Shown here one piece after another: positions 1-4,654 of a stretch of DNA of 8,279 nucleotides. The stretch covers positions 1 through 8,279 of the forward strand of contig JAOULU010000062.1 in the NCBI GenBank assembly GCA_029881855.1. Reading direction: 5' to 3'. The notes beneath the pieces are model-generated. The model had not been told where the DNA came from, did not search any database, and saw only the letters and a program-made list of their open reading frames with translations. Made by a program: the position numbers and the translations under genes. Numbering within the stretch: the first letter of the stretch is position 1; each line of letters begins with the position of its first letter. This DNA comes from Nitrosomonas sp. (GTDB lineage Bacteria; Pseudomonadota; Gammaproteobacteria; Burkholderiales; Nitrosomonadaceae).

Positions 1-348
1 AAAAATAAAAATAACAAAAATAATACTTAAAATTTGACTGGATAGTGTGCCAGCGAGTGTTGCACCACATAATGTGCCCAGTAAAATACCTGGGGAGATA
101 TTTTTAACGACTGTCCAATTTACTGCACCGTAAGCATGATGCGCGCGCAGGCTCGTTACAGATGTAAATATAATGGTAGCCATAGTAGTACCCAAGGCCA
201 GATGAAGAATACGGTCTGGTGGAAAATCCTGTGCAATAAAAATAAAAGTTAGCGCAGGGACAATAATTAAACCACCACCGATTCCTAATAAGCCAGCGAA
301 GAAGCCAGCTACAGCACCGAGCAAGATATATATTAGCCACCATTCCAT
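1..348 (-). CDS. TauE/SafE-family membrane permease, N-terminal part (cut by window edge)
   Basis: Reading leftwards from the ATG at 348 gives 116 open codons to the window edge, so the C-terminal part is missing. The protein opens MEWWLIYILLGAVAG and is strongly hydrophobic. The glycine-rich stretch GLLGIGGGLIIVPAL (residues about 19-33) ends the first membrane segment and is the signature of the TauE/SafE family. A second hydrophobic stretch is at about 50-65 and a third begins at about 88. Family members are inner-membrane transporters, typically of 7-8 helices and about 250 residues, proposed to export sulfite, sulfoacetate or other organosulfur anions; the substrate here cannot be told. 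A 79-codon overlapping frame starting at 343 is cysteine-rich nonsense and was discarded. The gene lies 54 bp downstream of the EVE gene on the same strand with no clear terminator between, so co-transcription is likely. No strong Shine-Dalgarno is visible before the ATG. Confidence 0.9.
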   Translation of the reverse strand, partial: MEWWLIYILLGAVAGFFAGLLGIGGGLIIVPALTFIFIAQDFPPDRILHLALGTTMATIIFTSVTSLRAHHAYGAVNWTVVKNISPGILLGTLCGATLAGTLSSQILSIIFVIFIF

Positions 349-402
349 TTTATTTAACGTTATGTATTAAAAGATTAAATGTGTATGATATGAGCTGTAT
401 CA

Positions 403-858
403 TTATAAAATATCCTTTATGAATTGCCACTCTGCTGGATCAACTGGAGTAATAGACAATCGGTTACCTTGTTGCAAAACACGCATCCTGTTCAATTCAG
501 GATATTGGCGTAATTCCTTGATCGTAATTAAGCGTGTTTTTTTTAAGAAGGTAATTTCAACATTAAACCAGCGTGGTTTTTCAGAAGTGGCTTTAGGGTC
601 AAAATACCTGCTTTTAGAATCAAATTGAGTGGTATCCGGGTAAGCAAGCTTAGTGACTTCAACAATACCTACAATACCAGGTTGCTGGCAGCAAGAATGA
701 TAAAAAAAAACTTGATCTCCAAGGCCCATTTGATTGCGCATGAAGTTGCGCGATTGATAGTTACGTATTCCAAACCAGGCGGTACTTTGCTCGGGCATTA
801 GCATTAGATCGTCAATACTGATTTTATATGGCTCAGATTTCATTAACCAGTAGCGCAT
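403..858 (-). CDS. EVE domain-containing protein (THYN1-like)
   Basis: This is a complete 151-residue protein, the usual size for a stand-alone EVE domain. It begins MRYWLMKSEP, the family's opening strand. It continues with WFGIRNYQSRNF (residues 28-39), the 'VRNYQARN' family motif, and then GDQVFFYHS (47-55). Near the end it has GNRLSITPVDPAEW (131-144). EVE domains are PUA-like folds with an aromatic pocket; relatives bind modified bases in DNA or RNA, and the eukaryotic homologue is THYN1. The cellular role of bacterial single-domain members is not established. No membrane or export signal is visible, so it should be cytosolic. It is the first gene of a probable two-gene unit with the TauE/SafE gene. 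No good Shine-Dalgarno precedes the ATG at 858. An in-frame ATG at residue 6 would delete the conserved first strand and is unlikely to be the start. Confidence 0.95.
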   Translation of the reverse strand: MRYWLMKSEPYKISIDDLMLMPEQSTAWFGIRNYQSRNFMRNQMGLGDQVFFYHSCCQQPGIVGIVEVTKLAYPDTTQFDSKSRYFDPKATSEKPRWFNVEITFLKKTRLITIKELRQYPELNRMRVLQQGNRLSITPVDPAEWQFIKDIL

Positions 859-1105
859 TTTTTAAGAATAAAAGGGTGTTTGACAAAGACTTGCTCAATA
901 TTGAATTAGAACATGAAATCTGGCGAGAAAGAAATAGATAATTGGGCTGAAAAGTACAGACCAAATTGTCGTTAATCATACAATACCAAGCGTACGAACG
1001 CTTAGTTGACGTATAGTCCAATATACTTGAGTCTTTGAGACCAATTTTATGACATATTTGACTAATTAGATATGAACAATCGATAGTAATTATTCCAGGG
1101 CTAAC
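859..1105. other. Divergent intergenic region between EVE and sulfotransferase genes
   Basis: These 247 bases separate divergently transcribed genes and must carry promoters for both. A 62-codon minus-strand frame crossing 833-1021 has no recognisable features and overlaps the EVE start, so it is not called. A small perfect hairpin or operator-like inverted repeat lies at 988-1003 (AAGCGT, 4-nt gap, ACGCTT). For the plus strand, TTGACT (1058-1063) with GATAGT (1082-1087, 18-bp spacer) is a weak sigma-70 candidate just upstream of the sulfotransferase start. No convincing -35/-10 pair was found for the minus strand. Confidence 0.5.
988..1003. repeat. Short inverted repeat, possible operator
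   Basis: AAGCGT at 988-993 and ACGCTT at 998-1003 form perfect 6-bp arms around ACGA. No T-tract follows on either strand, so it does not look like an intrinsic terminator. Its place midway between two divergent genes would suit a regulator site, but a 6-bp repeat can arise by chance. Confidence 0.3.
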
Positions 1106-1936
1106 ATGAAAACAATTTTTGCTTTGGCGAGTGGGCGGTCAGGAACAAGTTACCTTGCTAATTTCTTTAAATATAATGTAAGTCACTGTTTTAGTACTCA
1201 TGAGCCTTATTTTGTTCTGGGTAACCCCGTTCTTTTTGGCAGAGCCGTTGCATGGAATACTTATCAGGAGGATGAGAAGTTATTACAGCTCTTGCAGCAA
1301 AAGAAGCGTTTTATTAGTAGTGTAAAAAAATCAGTCTATTTTGAATCAAATCATGCTTTTTTAAAAACATGCGATCGTTACGCAGCCATGCTTGTTGATG
1401 AACCAGGTTTTGTCCATTTGGTACGTAACCCGCTGTATGTTGCCAAAAGTGAATTAATCCGTGAGCAATTAATTCGGCGATTACATATACCTCTTGCGTA
1501 TTATAAAAGAAATGGCGAAAAGTTCTTTCGTTGGTCACTAACCGGACATGAAGCGATTTATGAGTATTATTTAGACATGAAATTGAGCCGCTACCAGTTT
1601 TATTTGTTGCAATGGATAGAATTAGAATACAGAGCGGTACAATTATTAAAAGCAAATAAATGGCAACGTAAGGTTTTTTTTATTGAAGTGGAAAGGCATC
1701 TCAATGATTCATCAACTATGCAAAAAATGCTCGATTTTTTTAAGCTTGAGACAACGAACAAGAAGCTAAAAATGGATTTGAGAACCAATAAAACCCCGTT
1801 TGTTGGGCAGACTATTATTAATGAGATAGATTTAGAGGAGAGTAGACAAGTTATGAAAAGGCTGCCGTATCAATATCAATCAATTTTGATGCAACCACCT
1901 TATCAGAATTGTGATTGGGTGAATATGCTATTGTGA
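1106..1936 (+). CDS. Sulfotransferase-family protein
   Basis: This is a complete 276-residue protein. Its N-terminus has the first strand and phosphate-binding loop of PAPS-dependent sulfotransferases: IFALASGRSGTSYLANFF (residues 4-21), matching the 5'-phosphosulfate loop pattern with R11, S12, G13 and T14. The second cofactor motif is GFVHLVRNPLYVAKSEL (101-117), where R107 and S115 correspond to the 3'-phosphate-binding Arg and Ser. Such enzymes move a sulfuryl group from PAPS to a sugar, lipid, peptide or small-molecule hydroxyl or amine; the acceptor cannot be deduced here. There is no signal peptide or membrane segment, so it is probably cytosolic. AGGG five bases before the ATG is a plausible ribosome site. 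The redoxin gene follows 77 bp downstream on the same strand, suggesting co-transcription. No PAPS-synthesis or glycan genes are nearby, so its place in a pathway is open. A related P-loop kinase fold is the main alternative. Confidence 0.85.
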   Translation: MKTIFALASGRSGTSYLANFFKYNVSHCFSTHEPYFVLGNPVLFGRAVAWNTYQEDEKLLQLLQQKKRFISSVKKSVYFESNHAFLKTCDRYAAMLVDEPGFVHLVRNPLYVAKSELIREQLIRRLHIPLAYYKRNGEKFFRWSLTGHEAIYEYYLDMKLSRYQFYLLQWIELEYRAVQLLKANKWQRKVFFIEVERHLNDSSTMQKMLDFFKLETTNKKLKMDLRTNKTPFVGQTIINEIDLEESRQVMKRLPYQYQSILMQPPYQNCDWVNMLL

Positions 1937-2013
1937 TCGACTCGGTTTTTGCATAACTGTTGCAGCTATGTGACAATCTTTGGTGTGAATAATAAGAAAA
2001 GGTGTATGTAATT

Positions 2014-2658
2014 ATGGATGATCGGTTCCTTAGTGAAGTTATTGTCGATCAATGGGTGCAAGGTGGACCAATAAAAACAACTGATCTTAGTGGGTCTGTA
2101 GTTTTGATAGAGGTTTTCCAGGTTAATTGCCCTGGCTGTTTTATTTATTCTTTACCAAAAGCGATTCAGCTGCATGATCAATATCATGCGAAAGGTTTAG
2201 TGGTGATTGGATTAGCTACAGCCTTTGAGGACTATGATAAAAACACGTTGGAAAATTTAAAAAAATTAGTTACAACCGGCGAAGTAATTGGAGAGACATA
2301 TAAGGCGCTGAATCAGCATGGATTGTTAACAGATGGCAAACTACAGTGGCAGTTACCTTTTGCCGTTGGAATGGACCGCGTGGTGCCGGATAACTTACCC
2401 GTAACCGATGAGAGGGTGTTGGCCTATGTTTACAAAATTCTGCCGGAATTTGACAAACTACCAGAAGAGCAGAAACAAGCAGTAATTACTCAGGTCAGAT
2501 TATATATGGAACAGAAAACTATGGCGGCTGCAACATTTGAACGATTCTCTTTACAGGGGACACCCTCATCAATTCTGTTTGATAGAGAAGGTCAATTAAA
2601 AGATGTGTCATTTGGTCAGGTAGAGTATAAGCAATCTTTGATAGAGCAGTGCTTATAA
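2014..2658 (+). CDS. Thioredoxin-like (TlpA/redoxin-type) protein with CPGC motif
   Basis: The protein has 214 residues from the ATG at 2014. An in-frame GTG at 2002 would add four residues, but AGGTG at 2000-2004, nine bases before the ATG, favours 2014. The thioredoxin fold shows as SVVLIEVFQVNCPGCFIY (residues 28-45), with the redox pair C39 and C42 in a CPGC motif after a beta strand. It ends with GTPSSILFDREGQL (182-195), where P184 is the expected cis-proline next to the active site. Between these, residues about 72-178 form a long, mostly helical insertion, larger than in ordinary TlpA domains. There is no signal peptide, unlike periplasmic TlpA/DsbE proteins, so it should act in the cytosol, perhaps as a thiol-disulfide reductase or peroxiredoxin-like enzyme. 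It follows the sulfotransferase gene on the same strand and converges with the HAD gene. No terminator-like hairpin is evident in 2659-2725. Confidence 0.85.
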   Translation: MDDRFLSEVIVDQWVQGGPIKTTDLSGSVVLIEVFQVNCPGCFIYSLPKAIQLHDQYHAKGLVVIGLATAFEDYDKNTLENLKKLVTTGEVIGETYKALNQHGLLTDGKLQWQLPFAVGMDRVVPDNLPVTDERVLAYVYKILPEFDKLPEEQKQAVITQVRLYMEQKTMAAATFERFSLQGTPSSILFDREGQLKDVSFGQVEYKQSLIEQCL

Positions 2659-2725
2659 GCTGTGCAATTTCGTTAAAATTAAGATGTGAACTTATTGGTA
2701 TCTCTTTAGTATTAGATTGTTAATT

Positions 2726-3331
2726 CTAGTATTCTACTTGACCTAGGATATTATCAAGCCAGGTCTCAAATGTATGGTGGTTGTTCAATTCATATTGCCA
2801 ACAATGAAAACCAAATTGTTTTCCGGCAACAATATTTTGTGCCATGTCGTCAATATAAATGGTTGTTGTAGGATCAAGTTTAAATGTTGTGATGGCATGC
2901 TGATAAATTTCAGGTTGTGGTTTTAAAAAACCGATTTCAAATGAAAGAACAGATCCCTTAAAGAGTGAGAAATCTGGAAAAGTTTGTAGAATCCATGGCC
3001 AATGAATAGCGCTGATATTTGAAATTAGAATCAATTGATGCCCATTGTTAGCCAGCTTATGTACGGATTTCCACATGGGGGTATTAGCTGTGAAGATTTG
3101 TTGCCAGGCAAATTGGAACTGTTCCGCGGTTATATTATTCCCTAAAACATCAAGCGCCCAGCTTGTGAAATTTTCAGGGCTTATTATTCCAGCTTCTAAT
3201 GTATCTTTTTGATTAAGTATTTGACTAATATAATCAGATTTGTTTTTGGTGTTTTCGGGAAGTAGGCGGCTTAGGGAGGGCTCAAAATCGAAATCAAGCA
3301 ATACTCGGCCAATGTCAAACAGAAAGTTCAT
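2726..3331 (-). CDS. HAD-superfamily hydrolase (YihX-like), downstream of 6S RNA
   Basis: This is a complete 201-residue haloacid-dehalogenase fold protein. Motif I is FLFDIGRVLLDFD (residues 3-15), with D6 as the likely nucleophile. Motif II is LILISNIS (100-107) with S104, motif III is FLKPQPEIY (135-143) with K137, and motif IV is IYIDDMAQN (158-166) with D161 and D162. Residues 16-95 form the helical cap. The general-acid Asp usually two positions after the nucleophile is Gly (G8), as in the E. coli YihX sugar-phosphate phosphatase subfamily (FDLGNV). The substrate is unknown; a small phosphorylated metabolite is the family expectation. The start cannot lie further downstream because motif I begins at residue 3. 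The ATG is about 10 nt beyond the 6S RNA 3' stem, and the nearest Shine-Dalgarno-like sequence (GGGGAG) lies inside that stem, so the gene is probably read from ssrS or zapA transcripts. Confidence 0.92.
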   Translation of the reverse strand: MNFLFDIGRVLLDFDFEPSLSRLLPENTKNKSDYISQILNQKDTLEAGIISPENFTSWALDVLGNNITAEQFQFAWQQIFTANTPMWKSVHKLANNGHQLILISNISAIHWPWILQTFPDFSLFKGSVLSFEIGFLKPQPEIYQHAITTFKLDPTTTIYIDDMAQNIVAGKQFGFHCWQYELNNHHTFETWLDNILGQVEY

Positions 3332-3340
3332 AATGAATTG

Positions 3341-3519
3341 ATGCTCCCCGCAAATGCCGTCAGACCATCATCTTGAACCAGAAGGCTCAAGGTGGTCACT
3401 CGCCGGATGTTTTAGGCATTTCCATATAGGACGCGCGCACCAACATCACTTTAGCTTGCAACCTCTTTTTAAAAATTGGTTCAAAGATTATGGGTCTTAA
3501 CAAACACTGCAGGGAACAA
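3341..3519 (-). ncRNA. ssrS: 6S RNA
   Basis: About 179 nt, directly downstream of zapA as in many proteobacteria. The RNA ends pair: TGTTCCCTGCA (3518 to 3508) is fully complementary, allowing G-U, to TGCGGGGAGCA (3352 to 3342). The helix resumes with AGACC against GGTCT further in. The 3' half carries the conserved hairpin CTTGAGCC-TTCT-GGTTCAAG (3391 to 3372), equivalent to the E. coli segment CTTGAACCAAGGGTTCAAG, followed by GGTCTGACGGCATTTGCGGGGAGC, which resembles E. coli GGTTACAGCCTGCGGCGGCA. In the family, this RNA mimics an open promoter, binds sigma-70 RNA polymerase and represses transcription in stationary phase, and is released by pRNA synthesis. Ends are estimated from the terminal stem and could move by a few bases. 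No intrinsic terminator follows; the HAD start codon comes about 10 nt later. Confidence 0.93.
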
Positions 3520-3521
3520 TC

Positions 3522-3550
3522 TTATTACACGCAACATTTTAGGATTGGAA
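3522..3550 (-). promoter_or_regulatory. Candidate ssrS promoter
   Basis: On the minus strand, TAATAA (3527 to 3522) could be a -10 element, with TTCCAA (3550 to 3545) as a weak -35 at 17-bp spacing. The spacing from this -10 would start transcription at about 3515-3518, exactly where the terminal stem of the 6S RNA begins. The -35 matches consensus at only three of six positions, so the support is mainly positional. Confidence 0.4.
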
Positions 3551-3591
3551 AACCATAAATAGTTACTGTAATTCTTAAGTTTTTATAATAC

Positions 3592-3900
3592 TTAGCTTAT
3601 CTTTTTGGTTAAAACTTCGTCAATTTTGCTTCGTATGTCAGTAATTCTACGCTTAAATTCACTCATGTCAAAACCATTACCATTTTGCATGATTTGCAGT
3701 TCATGACTTATGCTGAGTGCGGCTATAATTAGTATTTTCTCTGAGCCAACAACTTTTCCTTCTTGCTTGATTTCTTTTATTTTTTGGTCAAGATGTTCTG
3801 CTGCTTGTTGAAGTTCAGCACGTTCATCAAGAGGGCAACTAACGTAAAACTCACGTCCCATGATGGTAATATTTATGGCTTTTTCGTTTTCATTACTCAT
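3592..3900 (-). CDS. zapA: Cell division protein ZapA
   Basis: This 102-residue protein is within the normal ZapA size range. It begins with a short beta hairpin, INITIMGREFYVSCP (residues 9-23), then DERAELQQAAEHLDQKI (25-41), the classic start of the first ZapA helix. The motif VGSEKILIIAALSISHEL (51-68) follows, equivalent to the family's 'S.E....MAALNI..EL' segment. The rest is a long amphipathic helix that forms the tetramer coiled coil. ZapA binds FtsZ and cross-links protofilaments at the Z ring in the cytoplasm. Its ATG overlaps the 3' end of the upstream coiled-coil gene by 8 bp, indicating translational coupling. The 6S RNA gene follows after about 70 bp, the conserved zapA-ssrS arrangement. 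Confidence 0.96.
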   Translation of the reverse strand: MSNENEKAINITIMGREFYVSCPLDERAELQQAAEHLDQKIKEIKQEGKVVGSEKILIIAALSISHELQIMQNGNGFDMSEFKRRITDIRSKIDEVLTKKIS

Positions 3901-4090
3901 TATCGGGCAAATTGCTTAAGAGAGAATCAAGTCGGTTAGCTGCGATGTGTATCTTTTCTGTTAGTTTCTCATTTCTAGCACTGGTATCAGCAAGTTGCTG
4001 ACGTAGATTGTCATTTTCTATGCATGTATCTTGATAAAGTTTTACAAGATAATGAACTTCTTCTTCTAAAGATTTAAGTTCTGTGTCCAT
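3893..4090 (-). CDS. Small ZapB/TIGR02449-like coiled-coil protein
   Basis: A 65-residue protein that is almost entirely heptad-patterned helix, running from LKSLEEEVHYLVKLY (residues 5-19) through ENDNLRQQL (25-33) to AANRLDSLLSNLP (50-62). It has no cysteine cluster, membrane segment or signal. Small coiled-coil proteins encoded just upstream of zapA and annotated as TIGR02449, DUF904 or ZapB-like have this size, the LRQQ-type core and the 'AA.R...L...LP' ending. A role with ZapA in organising the Z ring is inferred from this position and from the E. coli ZapB precedent, not shown by the sequence. The stop overlaps the zapA start by 8 bp. No Shine-Dalgarno precedes the ATG, and the best promoter lies so close that the transcript may be almost leaderless. 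Confidence 0.88.
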   Translation of the reverse strand: MDTELKSLEEEVHYLVKLYQDTCIENDNLRQQLADTSARNEKLTEKIHIAANRLDSLLSNLPDNE

Positions 4091-4104
4091 GGGTTCAAGG
4101 TGTT

Positions 4105-4134
4105 ATTAAATTTGATAAAAATTAACTTTGCCAA
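4105..4134 (-). promoter_or_regulatory. Sigma-70-type promoter for the zapB-like/zapA operon
   Basis: On the minus strand, TTGGCA (4134 to 4129) and TTTAAT (4110 to 4105) each match the sigma-70 consensus at five of six positions and are 18 bp apart. Initiation would fall near 4098, only about 8 nt before the ATG at 4090. That fits the absence of a ribosome site. It would drive the zapB-like gene and zapA, and perhaps ssrS. Confidence 0.5.
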
Positions 4135-4211
4135 TGAAGCAAATGAACTGTGTTGCACATTATTGATGTGAATGATTTGTCTATGTAGGAAATGTAGAAA
4201 CTCTCTTAACG

Positions 4212-4457
4212 TTATAATTTGTTATGAGTGCCATCGCAAAAAGGGGCATTGCCAGTTTTCTTGCACGTGCATAGCCATGCTGATTTATCTTCGTCTACTT
4301 TTAGTGCCATAGGTGCAAAATCTGAGCCTTTATGTGATCCATCGCAAAAGGGTTGAGCGTTGCTGCGTCCACAGGTACACCAATAGTACTGGCGCCCAGC
4401 CTCCAGTTTAACTTCAATAGGAGAAAACCTTTTGTTTGAGTTTGCGGTTTGATCCAT
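4212..4457 (-). CDS. Tandem CDGSH iron-sulfur domain protein
   Basis: The protein has 81 residues from the ATG at 4457. An upstream in-frame ATG at 4481 is less likely because GGAG (4467 to 4464) sits six bases before the ATG at 4457. It contains two complete CDGSH motifs in the pattern C-x-C-x2-(S/T)-x3-P-x-C-D-G-(S/T)-H. The first is CTCGRSNAQPFCDGSH with C27, C29, C38 and H42; the second is CTCKKTGNAPFCDGTH with C63, C65, C74 and H78. Each should hold one redox-active [2Fe-2S] cluster with three Cys and one His. There is no membrane anchor, so it is a soluble cytosolic protein of the double-motif type, which can fold as a monomer. Roles proposed for the family are electron transfer and cluster transfer; the partner here is unknown. 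Paired AT-rich palindromes upstream suggest dedicated regulation. Confidence 0.95.
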   Translation of the reverse strand: MDQTANSNKRFSPIEVKLEAGRQYYWCTCGRSNAQPFCDGSHKGSDFAPMALKVDEDKSAWLCTCKKTGNAPFCDGTHNKL

Positions 4458-4488
4458 TGTATTCTCCAGATCAATTAACATTAGTTAT

Positions 4489-4548
4489 TTAAGAGATATA
4501 TTTCTTCGCTAATAATTTGGTAGTGGTATTAAGAAATATATCTCTTAA
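4489..4548. repeat. 18-bp perfect inverted repeat enclosing a 24-bp spacer
   Basis: The arm at 4489-4506 (TTAAGAGATATATTTCTT) is the exact reverse complement of 4531-4548 (AAGAAATATATCTCTTAA). Each arm is itself nearly palindromic (core AAGA-R-ATATAT-Y-TCTT), with centres exactly 40 bp apart. It is 32 bp upstream of the CDGSH start at 4457. No U-tract follows in the minus direction (ATAACTAATG follows), so a terminator is unlikely. The two-site pattern fits binding of dimeric repressors better. Confidence 0.9.
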
Positions 4549-4551
4549 TAC
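4526..4551. promoter_or_regulatory. Operator-like 26-bp pseudopalindrome
   Basis: GTATTAAGA (4526-4534) and TCTTAATAC (4543-4551) are perfect 9-bp inverted arms. The central 8 bp (AATATATC) continue the symmetry except for one mismatched pair, so 24 of 26 positions are symmetric. It is the stronger of two related sites; the other is centred 40 bp away at 4498-4499. It abuts the candidate -10 element for the CDGSH gene, where a bound protein would block transcription. The cognate regulator is not recognisable from the motif. Confidence 0.6.
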
Positions 4552-4578
4552 TATAACTTATTGTTTCATAAATTGCAC
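4550..4578 (-). promoter_or_regulatory. Candidate promoter for the CDGSH gene
   Basis: On the minus strand, TATAGT (4555 to 4550) matches the -10 consensus at five of six positions. It has GTGCAA (4578 to 4573) as a poor -35 (three of six) at 17-bp spacing. Transcription would start near 4543, inside the pseudopalindrome, leaving a leader of about 85 nt that contains the 18-bp inverted repeat. Confidence 0.3.
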
Positions 4579-4654
4579 TAAGTAATACAGCTAACCACTT
4601 GTTATAAAATTTATTGCGGTGCTTGTGTGGTTGTATTTTTGTGCTGATAATCAA

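Noticed and set aside
104..343. 79-codon minus-strand frame
   Set aside because: It overlaps the TauE/SafE gene in another frame and reads as a Cys/Tyr/Arg-rich peptide with no family resemblance, while the true frame carries the permease motif.
384..404. Inverted repeat ATGATA/TATCAT at the end of the EVE gene as a terminator
   Set aside because: Arms are only 6 bp and AT-rich, and no U-tract follows; it would be too weak.
833..1021. 62-codon minus-strand frame in the divergent spacer
   Set aside because: It overlaps the EVE start, has no recognisable motif or ribosome site, and lies in AT-rich intergenic sequence.
1314..1655. 113-codon minus-strand frame antisense to the sulfotransferase
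   Set aside because: The opposite strand encodes clear sulfotransferase motifs; this is a shadow frame.
4156..4170. CACAT/ATGTG hairpin upstream of the zapB-like gene
   Set aside because: Only 5-bp arms, a size expected often by chance; no associated element.
4489..4548. Inverted repeat as an intrinsic terminator of zipA
   Set aside because: The stem is AT-only in its core, the loop is 24 nt, and no U-tract follows on the minus strand, so an operator reading is preferred.
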